Of a DNA stretch of 39,289 bases, positions 16,452-23,825 are shown piece after piece; within the stretch, counting starts at the first letter, position 1, and every line of letters begins with the position of its first letter. The translations under genes and the position numbers were made by a program. The DNA is from Candidatus Nomurabacteria bacterium. GTDB taxonomy: Bacteria > Patescibacteriota > Minisyncoccia > Phycocordibacterales > UBA9973. The notes under the pieces are model-generated. The model ran no database searches. It was given only the letters and a program-made list of their open reading frames with translations, and was not told the origin of the DNA. The DNA lies in the NCBI GenBank assembly GCA_023267315.1, contig JAHFNN010000007.1, forward strand, positions 1 to 39,289, written 5' to 3'.

Positions 16452-17777
16452 TTAAGATACGGCTTCCAGAGCCAGAATATCTTCTCCAATGTCTGTTCGG
16501 CATGTTTTACGATCGAATGTTATTTTCGCTTCGTTCTCATAGCAGATACTGCGCGCTTCGTTGATGTCTGCTCCGTGGGCAGTGAGTGCAATTACTCTGC
16601 CGCCCGAAGTTACGATCGTTTCTCCATCAGCAAGAAGTGCTGTGCCTGCGTGTTGCACTCTGCAGTTGGTTACCTGGTTGAGTCCAGTAATTACTTTACC
16701 TTTTTCATATAAACCAGGATATCCGCCTGAGCAGAGTATGAGCGTAACTGAAACACCTCTTTCAAAATCAATAGTACATTCATCAATGTTATTCTTTGCA
16801 ACTCCGAGCAGGAGTTGCATGAATCCATCACCTTTGATTTGAGGTAGTTGATTTTCAGTTTCCGGATCACCGCCACGGGAGTTGATTTCCAGCACCCATA
16901 CGTGTCCATGTATATCAAGAATGCATCCGATATACAGGAATCCTTTGTAGGGGGTGCGGCGTTGTTTCATTCCATAAATTACCTTGTTGATAATTGTGTG
17001 GATCTGATCATCAACTCTTTTTGTTATGAATGGAAGTGAACTGACAATTCCCATACCACCTGTCATAGGTCCTTGGTCACCATCCTGCGCCCTCTTGTAA
17101 TCCTTTACGTAAGGCAGCATTTTATAGTTATTTCCGTCGGTTAGACAGATTGCTGAAAACTCAGTACCTTTGATGAATTCTTCAATTAATACCGGACCAG
17201 TCACGAATTCTTTGAAAAGTGATCGCATGTCTTCTTTCGCACCACCAAGATACGTAGAGATCCTCACTCCCTTACCAAGGGCCGGGCCGTCCTTTTTTAG
17301 TACATACGGACTATGATATCTTGTGTGCTCCAGTACGTGCAGTCCTTCTTCGACAGAATCAACGGCGCTGTATGATGCCGTTGGTATGCCGAATTCAATC
17401 ATGAATTTTTTTGCAAACAGTTTGCTTGTTTCAAGCATGGCTGCTTTTTTTGTCGGGCCAACGAGGAGAATTTCTCTCACCTTGCGATCACCATCGTTCA
17501 TAAAACTGTCGATAATGCCTTTTTGCAAGTATTCTTCCGAGCCGACTACAAGCATCGTAGCTTTTTGTTTAAGCATGAATGTTTTCAACTCCTCCCACTC
17601 ATTTTTGTGATTGAGTGGAATGACCACATCTTTCGGGGTCCATCCTCGCAGTATCGTGCCAGCATTACCTGGTAATACGATAGGAGCACCTCCTCCTTGT
17701 TCAACAGCTTCTGCCATTGCAAATCCGCGACCACCAGCATCGATGATCACTACTTTTTTCAGGGCTTTCTTTGCCAT
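16452..17777 (-). CDS. purD: Phosphoribosylamine-glycine ligase (GAR synthetase)
   Basis: A 441-residue ATP-grasp enzyme for the second step of de novo purine synthesis: phosphoribosylamine + glycine + ATP to glycinamide ribonucleotide. Motifs: SKLFAKKFM (118-126), ATP-binding KKDGPALGKGV (161-171), EEFIKGTEFS (199-208), DYKRAQDGDQGPMTGGMG (226-243) and the Mg-binding INSRGGDPE (298-306). The N-terminal pattern is VVIIDAGGRGFAMA instead of the usual VLVIGSGGREHA, so that loop has diverged. Length is close to normal (about 425). It is divergent from purN, across a 134-base gap with overlapping promoters. The leader contains AACTTAATTAAAATC ending eight bases before the ATG. Confidence 0.95.
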   Translation of the reverse strand: MAKKALKKVVIIDAGGRGFAMAEAVEQGGGAPIVLPGNAGTILRGWTPKDVVIPLNHKNEWEELKTFMLKQKATMLVVGSEEYLQKGIIDSFMNDGDRKVREILLVGPTKKAAMLETSKLFAKKFMIEFGIPTASYSAVDSVEEGLHVLEHTRYHSPYVLKKDGPALGKGVRISTYLGGAKEDMRSLFKEFVTGPVLIEEFIKGTEFSAICLTDGNNYKMLPYVKDYKRAQDGDQGPMTGGMGIVSSLPFITKRVDDQIHTIINKVIYGMKQRRTPYKGFLYIGCILDIHGHVWVLEINSRGGDPETENQLPQIKGDGFMQLLLGVAKNNIDECTIDFERGVSVTLILCSGGYPGLYEKGKVITGLNQVTNCRVQHAGTALLADGETIVTSGGRVIALTAHGADINEARSICYENEAKITFDRKTCRTDIGEDILALEAVS

Positions 17778-17817
17778 ACGCTTTTGATTTTAATTAAGTT
17801 ATGAAATGAATTTACCG

Positions 17818-17835
17818 TTGATGCCTCTGCATCAA
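17818..17835. repeat. Inverted repeat in the purD/purN gap
   Basis: TTGATGC (17818-17824), spacer CTCT, GCATCAA (17829-17835): 7-bp perfect. For purD it would be the hairpin at the very 5' end of the transcript (predicted start near 17838). For purN it lies 20 bases upstream of the -35 box, where it could be an operator. Confidence 0.5.
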
Positions 17836-17844
17836 TTCCGTTCA

Positions 17845-17873
17845 TTTATACCCGCTTGCGTGCGTGGTGTCAA
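17845..17873 (-). promoter_or_regulatory. Promoter of purD
   Basis: On the minus strand TTGACA (17873-17868), a 17-base spacer and TATAAA (17850-17845). Predicted start is near 17838. It overlaps the purN promoter. Confidence 0.65.
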
Positions 17874-17884
17874 TGCGTTATGCT
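17856..17884 (+). promoter_or_regulatory. Promoter of purN
   Basis: TTGCGT at 17856-17861, a 17-base spacer, and TATGCT at 17879-17884. Predicted start is near 17891, giving a leader of about 20 bases. It overlaps the oppositely directed purD promoter, so the two may compete. Confidence 0.5.
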
Positions 17885-17911
17885 CCAACTGAAACTTAAA
17901 ATCTGAACGTT

Positions 17912-18553
17912 ATGAAATCAAATAGTATGCAAATAGGAGTAGCAATTTCTGGTACCGGAAGTACTATGCAGTATCTTCACAAGTCTACTCTTTCTGGTAA
18001 GTTGGCTGGAAAAGTTGAAATGAGTTGTATCGCGTGCAATAACCCAAAGGCGAAAGGGTTGGAATACGCTCTGCGAGCAAATATTCCTTTTGAAGTCTTT
18101 CCAAAAAAAGAATTTGGGGGAAATATTGAACTACGTGATAAGGCGATGTCAGACTTCTTCTTTAAGCATGGAGTTCGTTACATTACACTGGCTGGGTACG
18201 ACACCGAATTAACCAAGGAATTTGTGGAGCCAAACAAGGGACGCATTATCAATCAGCATCCAGCAGACGACCTCGTTCGTTTTGGTGGTCATGGTATGTG
18301 CGGATTACGAGTACACGAAGCGGTTCTTGCTTCAGATGTGGCTACGACCGGTTGCACGATTCATTTTATCGATGATGATCCTAATGTTATTGATGGCGGT
18401 GAAATCATCTATCAGCACAAGGGAATACCGATATATCGCGAAACCGACACTCCAGAGATTTTACGCCAAAGGGTGCTTCCATATGAACATGCTGTGTATG
18501 AAGAAGCACTTCTAATCATATATGAGCGCTTTCAGCGATCTTTTGCTTTTTGA
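17912..18553 (+). CDS. purN: Phosphoribosylglycinamide formyltransferase
   Basis: A 213-residue formyl transferase for purine step 3 (GAR to FGAR, with formyl-tetrahydrofolate). The glycine loop AISGTGST lies at 11-18. The catalytic Asn-x-His-Pro is NQHP at 114-117 (N114, H116) and the catalytic Asp is D161 in VIDGGEII. The FGGHGMCGLRVHEAVL segment (124-139) and the TGCTIHFID strand (146-154) match the family. The Ile usually between Asn and His is Gln here. It ends with TGA, which shows that TGA is a stop in this organism. With purD it covers two successive pathway steps. Its leader has AACTTAAAATC at 17893-17903, eight bases before the ATG. Confidence 0.93.
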   Translation: MKSNSMQIGVAISGTGSTMQYLHKSTLSGKLAGKVEMSCIACNNPKAKGLEYALRANIPFEVFPKKEFGGNIELRDKAMSDFFFKHGVRYITLAGYDTELTKEFVEPNKGRIINQHPADDLVRFGGHGMCGLRVHEAVLASDVATTGCTIHFIDDDPNVIDGGEIIYQHKGIPIYRETDTPEILRQRVLPYEHAVYEEALLIIYERFQRSFAF

Positions 18554-18557
18554 TATT

Positions 18558-18572
18558 CCAGACATTGTCTGG
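18558..18572 (+). repeat. Short perfect hairpin after purN
   Basis: CCAGAC, loop ATT, GTCTGG. It lies five bases after the purN stop and just before the terminator. No T tract follows, so it is probably an RNA-stability hairpin or chance. Confidence 0.4.
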
Positions 18573-18574
18573 TG

Positions 18575-18605
18575 AAACCTTCCGTATTTTTATGCGGGAG
18601 GTTTT
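18575..18605 (+). terminator. Intrinsic terminator of purN
   Basis: AAACCTTCCGTA (18575-18586) pairs with TGCGGGAGGTTT (18593-18604) with two T-G pairs; T's follow. Confidence 0.8.
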
Positions 18606-18623
18606 CTTTTTATATAAAATAAA

Positions 18624-18647
18624 AAAAGGGGAATGGATACCCCTTTT
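18624..18647. terminator. Terminator of the 105-residue gene (minus strand)
   Basis: AAAAGGGG (18624-18631) and CCCCTTTT (18640-18647) with an eight-base loop. On the minus strand it is followed by seven T's, just after the stop of the gene ending at 18666. Confidence 0.8.
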
Positions 18648-18665
18648 AATGGACTTAATATTTTT

Positions 18666-18983
18666 TCAATAGCGCCCGGATTCGCGAATAAATTTACCAG
18701 CTCTTTTTGATGGAGAATAAATTCCATGCCACCAATTAGTCTTACCGTCATATTCAAACTTGAAACGGATGTTCCATTTGCCCCGGGTCTCCCTTCTTAT
18801 TGACATAACAAAGGTCTTAAAAGAGTATTCTGTGAAATACATTTTTGTTTCAGTCAGAATTGTGAAGCTAACCTTGCGCTTATATCGCAGAGAGTTGAAT
18901 AACACTTTCTCTGAAGGTCCGCGTAGTAAGTCTCCTTCGCGGAGATTTTTATATTTTCTAGGTATTTTTACCACTTTTGTCAT
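18666..18983 (-). CDS. Hypothetical basic 105-residue protein
   Basis: A soluble, strongly basic protein (many Lys, Arg, Tyr and Phe) with no signal, no membrane helix and no motif I recognise. Its pattern looks beta-rich, with repeated alternating hydrophobic stretches such as KVSFTILTETKMYFTEYSF. Support for a real gene: a -10-like TATAAT about 30 bases upstream on the minus strand (near 19010), a good terminator just after the stop, and the ACTTTAAAAC leader element (19003-18994) ten bases before the ATG, like those in front of purD, purN and pyrC. The opposite-strand frame at 18760-18990 is its shadow. A nucleic-acid-binding role is possible from the charge, but not shown. Confidence 0.6.
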   Translation of the reverse strand: MTKVVKIPRKYKNLREGDLLRGPSEKVLFNSLRYKRKVSFTILTETKMYFTEYSFKTFVMSIRRETRGKWNIRFKFEYDGKTNWWHGIYSPSKRAGKFIRESGRY

Positions 18984-19170
18984 GGCGTAATTTGTTTTAA
19001 AGTACCTCTCGAATTATAGGGGAGAGTTGCCCACGTACTATGAAGCACTGAGTGATTCATACGTAAATTTAGCCTATTATGTTAGATTTTATGATTTTGT
19101 CAATAAATATACCCCAAAGGGTTCTTGACGGTCACAGAAAGTTGGGTTGCAACCGAGTCTAAGCGAACCT

Positions 19171-19254
19171 TTTTTGCCTGAAGACCTCGGGAGGAGCGAC
19201 GGCGACGGACGGAGCAATCTGTCAGCAGGTAGATTGCGTGTCTTCAGGCAAAAA
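19171..19254. repeat. REP-like structured palindromic element upstream of tuf
   Basis: TTTTTGCCTGAAGAC (19171-19185) is the exact complement of GTCTTCAGGCAAAAA (19240-19254), a 15-bp stem. Inside it GCAATCT (19214-19220) pairs with AGATTGC (19231-19237). Between lies a GC-rich stretch with GAGGAGCGACGG and CGACGGACGGAGC. The inner part resembles the widespread bacterial palindromic repeat family with GAGGAGCGAAGCGACGAAGCAATCT-like cores, as I remember it. It could also be a structured RNA. The bases 18991-19170 hold only the minus-strand promoter of the 105-residue gene and nothing else that I recognise. Confidence 0.55.
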
Positions 19255-19297
19255 TAGGCGAGCGACCATTTGACAATTAGTTTTATTTTGCTAGTAT
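19253..19297 (+). promoter_or_regulatory. Promoter module of tuf-rplB block
   Basis: AATAGGCGAGC (19253-19263), six bases, TTGACA (19270-19275), a 16-base spacer ending TTTTGC, and TAGTAT (19292-19297), giving an extended -10 (TGCTAGTAT). The same architecture precedes rpsS at 32153-32196. Predicted start near 19304. Confidence 0.75.
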
Positions 19298-19303
19298 GTA
19301 TGG

Positions 19304-19453
19304 CAGTCGCACTTTTGCGCTATTTTTGTTTCTGGCTGTTTCGATAGCTAGACAATCACGCGGGGTGTCGAAATTATTAATCTAAATATAATGGTACTCG
19401 ATAGCCAGTAGCGTGTTCTCGTATATTGACTATCTCGTATCAAAAACATATAT
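19304..19453 (+). promoter_or_regulatory. Structured leader of tuf
   Basis: A leader of about 150 bases. At its 5' end CGCA-CTTT-TGCG (from about 19308) forms a short hairpin followed by CTATTTTTG. Downstream, CTGGCT (19332-19337) can pair with AGCCAG (19403-19408), while TTTCGA (19339-19344) can pair with TCGAAA (19368-19373). CGATAGC occurs twice (19342 and 19399). The alternatives could form a switch, for example for autoregulation. No known riboswitch or r-protein leader is recognised. Confidence 0.4.
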
Positions 19454-20653
19454 ATGGCAGAAGTATTTAAAAGAGACAAACCTCACGTAAACGTAGGTAC
19501 TATCGGTCACGTTGACCACGGTAAGACTACATTAACAGCAGCTATCCTCTCAGTCTTGGGCCGAGCAGGTAATGGCTATTCTTCAAAGATGAAGGGTGTT
19601 GACCAGATTGACTCAGCTCCTGAAGAAAAGGCTCGTGGAATCACGATCGCTCTTTCTCACAATGAGTATGAGACTCCTACTCGTCACTACGCTCACATCG
19701 ACGCTCCTGGACACGCTGACTACATCAAAAACATGATTACTGGTGCTGCTCAAATGGACGGCGCTATTATCGTAGTTGCTGCGACTGACGGTGTTATGCC
19801 TCAGACTCGTGAACACATCCTCCTTGCAAAGCAGGTTGGAGTGCCAAAGATTGTCGTCTTCTTAAACAAATGCGACATGGTAGATGATAAAGACCTCATT
19901 GAACTCGTTGAAGAAGAAGTTCGTGAACTCCTTACAAAACAAGGTTTTGATGGTGCAGGATGCCCAGTTATTCGTGGATCAGCACTTAAGGCTCTTGAAT
20001 CAGCAAACAATGAAGATGAATGGGCAAAGAAAGTGCTCGATCTCGCAAATGCGCTCGATACTTACATCCCAGTTCCTGAACGTGATGTTTCAAAGCCTTT
20101 CCTTATGCCTATCGAAGACATCTTTTCAATTGAAGGACGCGGTACAGTAGTAACCGGCCGTATTGAAAGAGGAGTAGTAAAGGTTGGTGAAGAAATCGAA
20201 ATCGTCGGTATCAAGCCAATCCAAAAGACTACTGTTACTGGTATCGAAATGTTCAACAAGCAGTTGAATGAAGGTATGGCTGGAGACAACGCAGGTATCT
20301 TGCTCCGAGGTGTTAAGAAAGAAGAACTTACTCGTGGACAAGTTATTGCAAAAACTGGAACTGTTACTCCTCACTCTGAATTCGAATGTGAAGTGTACAT
20401 CTTGAAGAAAGAAGAAGGTGGTCGTCACACTCCATTCTTCTCTGGATACAAGCCTCAGTTCTACATCCGTACAACGGACGTAACTGGAGAATCAACACTT
20501 GCACCAGGAGTAGAAATGGTTATGCCAGGAGACACCGTGAAGCTTACAGTAAAATTGGTAACCCCAGTTGCGCTTGAAGCTCAACAGCGTTTCGCTATCC
20601 GTGAAGGAGGTAAGACTGTCGGCGCAGGAGTCGTAACAAAGATCATCGCATAA
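19454..20653 (+). CDS. tuf: Elongation factor Tu
   Basis: A 399-residue GTPase that delivers aminoacyl-tRNA to the ribosome. G1 is GHVDHGKT at 18-25, G2 lies in RGITIALSHNEYET, G3 is DAPGHADY (where most EF-Tu have DCPGHADY), and G4 is NKCDMVDD. Domain II begins near PVPERDVSKPFLMPIEDIFSI, and the C-terminal strand ends KTVGAGVVTKIIA. Length is normal. It heads the tuf-rpsJ-rplC-rplD-rplW-rplB block. No second copy occurs in this window. Confidence 0.98.
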   Translation: MAEVFKRDKPHVNVGTIGHVDHGKTTLTAAILSVLGRAGNGYSSKMKGVDQIDSAPEEKARGITIALSHNEYETPTRHYAHIDAPGHADYIKNMITGAAQMDGAIIVVAATDGVMPQTREHILLAKQVGVPKIVVFLNKCDMVDDKDLIELVEEEVRELLTKQGFDGAGCPVIRGSALKALESANNEDEWAKKVLDLANALDTYIPVPERDVSKPFLMPIEDIFSIEGRGTVVTGRIERGVVKVGEEIEIVGIKPIQKTTVTGIEMFNKQLNEGMAGDNAGILLRGVKKEELTRGQVIAKTGTVTPHSEFECEVYILKKEEGGRHTPFFSGYKPQFYIRTTDVTGESTLAPGVEMVMPGDTVKLTVKLVTPVALEAQQRFAIREGGKTVGAGVVTKIIA

Positions 20654-20686
20654 GGTCTTCGGGTGTATAACCCACAATTAGTTCAT

Positions 20687-21094
20687 ATGGCAACTTTAAA
20701 ACCAAAAACAACAAAAGAAAGTGGAGCTGCAAAAACTGTTAAGCCGAAAGCAAAAGCAGTCAAAGTATCTGTAGGCAAAGAAGATGGAAAGGTATTACTC
20801 CGAATCCGTGTTCGAGCATACGAGAACAAGATACTTGATGCATCAGTCAAGCAGATTATGGATACCGCACTTCGATATGATGCCAATGTATTGGGACCAG
20901 TTCCAATACCAACAGAAATCAAGAAGTACACCGTCAATCGTTCTCCATTCATCTACAAGAATACCCGCGAACAGTTTGAAATCCGCACACACAAGAGATT
21001 AATCGATATTGTGAATCCGTCTCCAAAGACGATTGAAGCACTCACAAACCTCTCATTGCCTTCAGGTGTTGAGATTGATGTGAAGATGTTGTAG
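20687..21094 (+). CDS. rpsJ: Ribosomal protein S10
   Basis: A 135-residue protein whose core from about residue 37 (LLRIRVRAYENKILDAS) to the end matches S10 (usually about 103 residues). The extra 30 residues at the start are Lys/Thr/Ala-rich, as in several small-genome lineages. A GTG at 20663 would give eight more residues (MYNPQLVH). I chose ATG at 20687, which starts MATLKPKTT, because the upstream segment looks like leader. S10 binds the 3' major domain of 16S rRNA, and in other bacteria joins NusB in antitermination. It lies 33 bases after tuf. Confidence 0.95.
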   Translation: MATLKPKTTKESGAAKTVKPKAKAVKVSVGKEDGKVLLRIRVRAYENKILDASVKQIMDTALRYDANVLGPVPIPTEIKKYTVNRSPFIYKNTREQFEIRTHKRLIDIVNPSPKTIEALTNLSLPSGVEIDVKML

Positions 21095-21117
21095 TATCAC
21101 TGTACACATAAGATGGC

Positions 21118-21135
21118 ACGCAGAGCGATCTGCGT
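21118..21135 (+). promoter_or_regulatory. GNRA-loop hairpin between rpsJ and rplC
   Basis: ACGCAGA (21118-21124), loop GCGA, TCTGCGT (21129-21135): 7-bp perfect stem with a GNRA tetraloop, extended by GG/CC after one mismatch. It lies in the short gap just before the rplC start. An r-protein binding site or translational control element is possible. Confidence 0.45.
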
Positions 21136-21151
21136 ACCGCATATTAAATTT

Positions 21152-21766
21152 ATGAAATTCATACTTGGAACAAAACAGCATATGACAGAATACTTTACCG
21201 AAGACGGTAAGGTTGTTCCAGCAACCTTGATTGCTGCCGGACCAACTGTCGTTACGCAAGTAAAGACAAAGGACTCTGATGGATACACTGCAGTACAGGT
21301 TGGTTTTGGCGACCGAAATCCAAAGAATATTTCAAAGGCTGTAAAAGGTCACGTGAAAGAGCTTGGTAATTTCCGTCACATCAAAGAATTTCGTATTGAA
21401 GGAGCTGCTGACTGCAAGGTTGGTGATAAGTTCAACATTAGTGATATCTTCAAGAAAGGGGATGTCATTGTAGTCTCAGGCACTTCAAAAGGTAAAGGTT
21501 TCCAGAGTGTTATTAAACGCCATGGATTCCACGGTGGACCACGATCACACGGACAGAAACACTCAGAACGCGAACCAGGATCAATCGGTGGAGGTCTTCG
21601 TAATCGTGTACCAAAAGGTATGCGCATGGCAGGACGCACGGGTTCAGACACAATCACAATCAAGAATTTGAAAGTATTAGAGGTTGATGCAGAAAACAAT
21701 GCGCTTCTCGTATCTGGTGCTGTACCAGGTCGCCGAGGGACATTACTTCGCGTCGTCGGTGAATAA
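21152..21766 (+). CDS. rplC: Ribosomal protein L3
   Basis: A 204-residue protein beginning MKFILGTKQHMTEYFTEDGK, the usual L3 start. The 13 residues of the longer frame from 21113 lie over the hairpin at 21118-21135 and look non-coding, so I start at 21152. The central FHGGPRSHGQKHSEREPGSIGGGLRNRV segment contains the conserved L3 loop that reaches the peptidyl transferase centre, and the C-terminal part has the MRMAGRTGSDTITIKNLKV pattern. L3 starts large-subunit assembly. It is followed by rplD after 23 bases. Confidence 0.95.
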   Translation: MKFILGTKQHMTEYFTEDGKVVPATLIAAGPTVVTQVKTKDSDGYTAVQVGFGDRNPKNISKAVKGHVKELGNFRHIKEFRIEGAADCKVGDKFNISDIFKKGDVIVVSGTSKGKGFQSVIKRHGFHGGPRSHGQKHSEREPGSIGGGLRNRVPKGMRMAGRTGSDTITIKNLKVLEVDAENNALLVSGAVPGRRGTLLRVVGE

Positions 21767-21789
21767 TTTTCAGGACAGATATAAATAAC

Positions 21790-22458
21790 ATGGAAGCAAA
21801 AGTATACAATCAAAAAGGAAAAGAAGTTGGAAAGGTAAGTCTCCCTGAGACAATTTTCGGATTGCCATGGAATGGCGACTTGGTTCACCAGGTTGTTATG
21901 AGTATGCGATCAAACACTCGTGCTGGTACTGCAAATGCACGTACGCGTGGAGAAGTTTCTGGTGGAGGTAAGAAGCCATGGAAACAAAAAGGTACTGGTC
22001 GTGCTCGTCATGGATCAACTCGCTCACCACTATGGGTTGGCGGAGGTGTCACACACGGTCCACTTTCTGAAAAGAACTACGACAAGAAGATCAACAAGAA
22101 GATGAAGACTAAGGCGCTCTACACGATCCTTTCTTCAAAACTTCGCGATGGAGAAATTCTTTTCCTCGACAGTGTTTCTTTGAGTTCTATCAAGACCAAG
22201 GATGCACAAGATGTTTTAAACTCTCTTTCAAAGATCACTGGATTTGAACGTCTTGGTACAAAGCGAAAAAATACTGCATTCATGTCTATTCCTGCAAAAG
22301 ATACGACTCTTGTAAAGAGCTTCAACAACCTTCCAGTTATCTCAGTCGATGAAATCCGAAATATCAATCCGCTTCTTTTGGTTGAAAACAAATTTGTCGT
22401 TATGACAAATCCAGAAGAGACACTTAAAGTGCTTTCAAAGAAGGCAACAGTAAAATAA
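21790..22458 (+). CDS. rplD: Ribosomal protein L4
   Basis: A 222-residue protein with the extended loop RSNTRAGTANARTRGEVSGGG and the segment KPWKQKGTGRARHGSTRSP (about 62-80), which is the L4 signature. The loop lines the polypeptide exit tunnel. In Escherichia coli L4 also represses the S10 operon; whether it does so here is not shown. The C-terminal half (about 110-222) matches L4 with ordinary length. It is cotranscribed with rplC and rplW (nine bases). Confidence 0.97.
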   Translation: MEAKVYNQKGKEVGKVSLPETIFGLPWNGDLVHQVVMSMRSNTRAGTANARTRGEVSGGGKKPWKQKGTGRARHGSTRSPLWVGGGVTHGPLSEKNYDKKINKKMKTKALYTILSSKLRDGEILFLDSVSLSSIKTKDAQDVLNSLSKITGFERLGTKRKNTAFMSIPAKDTTLVKSFNNLPVISVDEIRNINPLLLVENKFVVMTNPEETLKVLSKKATVK

Positions 22459-22467
22459 TCATCGTAT

Positions 22468-22809
22468 ATGGCTACCAAAAAAGCACAAAAGAATACAGCA
22501 GTAAAAGAAGTTACTACAAAGACGAGCAAGGTTGCAACATCACAATCATTTCTTCTTGGTCCACGTGTTACTGAAAAGGCTTCGATGAATGCTGAGAGAA
22601 ATGTATTTACATTCAACGTAAATCCTCGTGCGACTGCTCCAGAGATCAAAAAGGAAATCAAGCAGTTGTACAAGATTAGCCCACTTAAGGTTCGCATGAT
22701 CACGATTCCACGAAAGAACGTTTTTATTCGCGGAAAGAAGGGTGTTCGTGGGGGAGGCAAGAAAGCGCTCGTGTATCTTAAGAAGGGCGACACGATTGAA
22801 TTAGCATAA
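22468..22809 (+). CDS. rplW: Ribosomal protein L23
   Basis: A 113-residue protein. The core from about residue 29 (FLLGPRVTEKASMNAERNVFTFNV) shows the L23 RVTEKA motif, and the end has the PRKNVFIRGKKGVRGGGKKALVYLKKGDTIEL pattern. The first 28 residues are a Lys/Thr-rich extension not found in E. coli L23. L23 sits at the tunnel exit and docks trigger factor and SRP. It lies between rplD and rplB, 19 bases before the latter. Confidence 0.95.
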   Translation: MATKKAQKNTAVKEVTTKTSKVATSQSFLLGPRVTEKASMNAERNVFTFNVNPRATAPEIKKEIKQLYKISPLKVRMITIPRKNVFIRGKKGVRGGGKKALVYLKKGDTIELA

Positions 22810-22828
22810 CAATTTTTAAATATATTTC

Positions 22829-23680
22829 ATGAAATCCTATAAACCTACAAGTCCATCACGCAGACAAATGACCACGGTAACCTACCGAGGTGTTTTGACT
22901 GAATCTAAGCCACACAAGGCACTCACTAAGGGTCGCAAGCGTGCAATGGGCCGCAACAGCATGGGTCGCATTACTACCAACCACAAAGGTGGAGGTAACA
23001 AGCGTGCGTACCGTGATGTTGATTTTATGTACAACAAGATCGATATCCCAGCAACAATCAAGTCTGTTGAATACGATCCAAACCGTTCAGGATTTATCGG
23101 ACTTGCGTTTTATCGAGATGGAGAAAAGCGCTATGTGCTTCTTCCAAAGTCAGTTGGTGTTGGTAGTACCTTCCTCGTATCTGAAAAGGCCCCAGTCACC
23201 CCAGGAAATCGTCTTCCACTCAAAGGTATTCCTGTTGGAACATTTGTATACAATATCGAATTGAAGCCAAAAGGTGGTGCAAAAATTGCCCGCTCAGCAG
23301 GAATATTCGCACAAGTTGTTGCGAACAGTGATGGTCAGACACATTTAAAGATGCCATCAACTGAAGTTCGAAAAGTTTCTGAAAATGCATGGGCATCAGT
23401 TGGAGAAGTTTCAAACGAAGAACATCATTTGGTAAATTACGGAAAGGCAGGACGATCACGATGGCGTGGTATCCGCCCAACAGTGCGCGGAACAGCTATG
23501 AACCCAGTAGACCATCCATACGGTGGAGGTGAAGGACGCCAAGGACGTGGTACACGTCGACCAAAGACCCGTCACGGAAAGATTACTGGTGGACGAAAGT
23601 CACGAACTCCAAAGAAATACTCGAATCCATTTATCGTTTCTCGCCGAAAGACAGGCAAAAATCGAAAACAACAAGGATAA
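22829..23680 (+). CDS. rplB: Ribosomal protein L2
   Basis: A 283-residue protein with the L2 signatures: MGRITTNHKGGGNKRAYRDVDF (about 47-68) and the C-terminal AMNPVDHPYGGGEGRQG block, whose His is conserved near the peptidyl transferase centre. L2 joins the subunits. Length is normal. It ends the tuf-rplB block with a terminator immediately after the stop. In the standard S10 operon rpsS follows directly. Here rpsS lies about 8.5 kb further on. Confidence 0.97.
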   Translation: MKSYKPTSPSRRQMTTVTYRGVLTESKPHKALTKGRKRAMGRNSMGRITTNHKGGGNKRAYRDVDFMYNKIDIPATIKSVEYDPNRSGFIGLAFYRDGEKRYVLLPKSVGVGSTFLVSEKAPVTPGNRLPLKGIPVGTFVYNIELKPKGGAKIARSAGIFAQVVANSDGQTHLKMPSTEVRKVSENAWASVGEVSNEEHHLVNYGKAGRSRWRGIRPTVRGTAMNPVDHPYGGGEGRQGRGTRRPKTRHGKITGGRKSRTPKKYSNPFIVSRRKTGKNRKQQG

Positions 23681-23717
23681 AATAAAAAGACCCCGCCAAA
23701 GCGGGGTCTTTTTATTT
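23680..23717. terminator. Strong terminator after rplB
   Basis: AAATAAAAAGACCCCGC (23680-23696), loop CAAA, and its exact complement (23701-23717): 17-bp perfect stem with T tract. It cuts transcription exactly where the S10 operon would normally continue. Confidence 0.95.
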
Positions 23718-23729
23718 CCCCAAAAATGC

Positions 23730-23758
23730 TTCAGATATATTCTAAACTCAGGTACAAT
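23730..23758 (+). promoter_or_regulatory. Promoter of the metzincin gene
   Basis: TTCAGA (23730-23735), a 17-base spacer, and TACAAT (23753-23758). Shortly after, ATGAGTA and TACTCAT can pair in the leader (about 23757-23793). Confidence 0.45.
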
Positions 23759-23825
23759 GAGTACTAGTACTAAGGGGAGTGCTTACTCATCTTAATTATC
23801 TATTATCATTTTATTATAATTTTCT

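Noticed and set aside
17912..18553. Alternative genetic code with TGA as glycine (as in Absconditabacteria or Gracilibacteria)
   Set aside because: purN ends naturally with TGA at the expected length, and the reading frames contain no in-frame TGA that would be glycine.
19125..19169. tRNA-like or small RNA gene
   Set aside because: GGTTC at the start and GAACC at the end could close a stem, but no D, anticodon or T arms with the right loops are present.
19171..19254. Transposon or MITE with flanking target duplication
   Set aside because: The 15-bp inverted ends could suggest a MITE, but the bases just outside do not form a direct duplication, so I list it as a palindromic element only.
20663..20686. 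GTG start for rpsJ eight codons upstream
   Set aside because: The added residues are not typical, and ATG at 20687 follows the usual A/T-rich leader.
22119..22793. Long minus-strand open frame antisense to rplD and rplW (224 residues)
   Set aside because: The plus-strand genes are clear L4 and L23. The antisense product has no recognisable motif and its composition (many Phe, Ser and Arg) is typical of a shadow frame.
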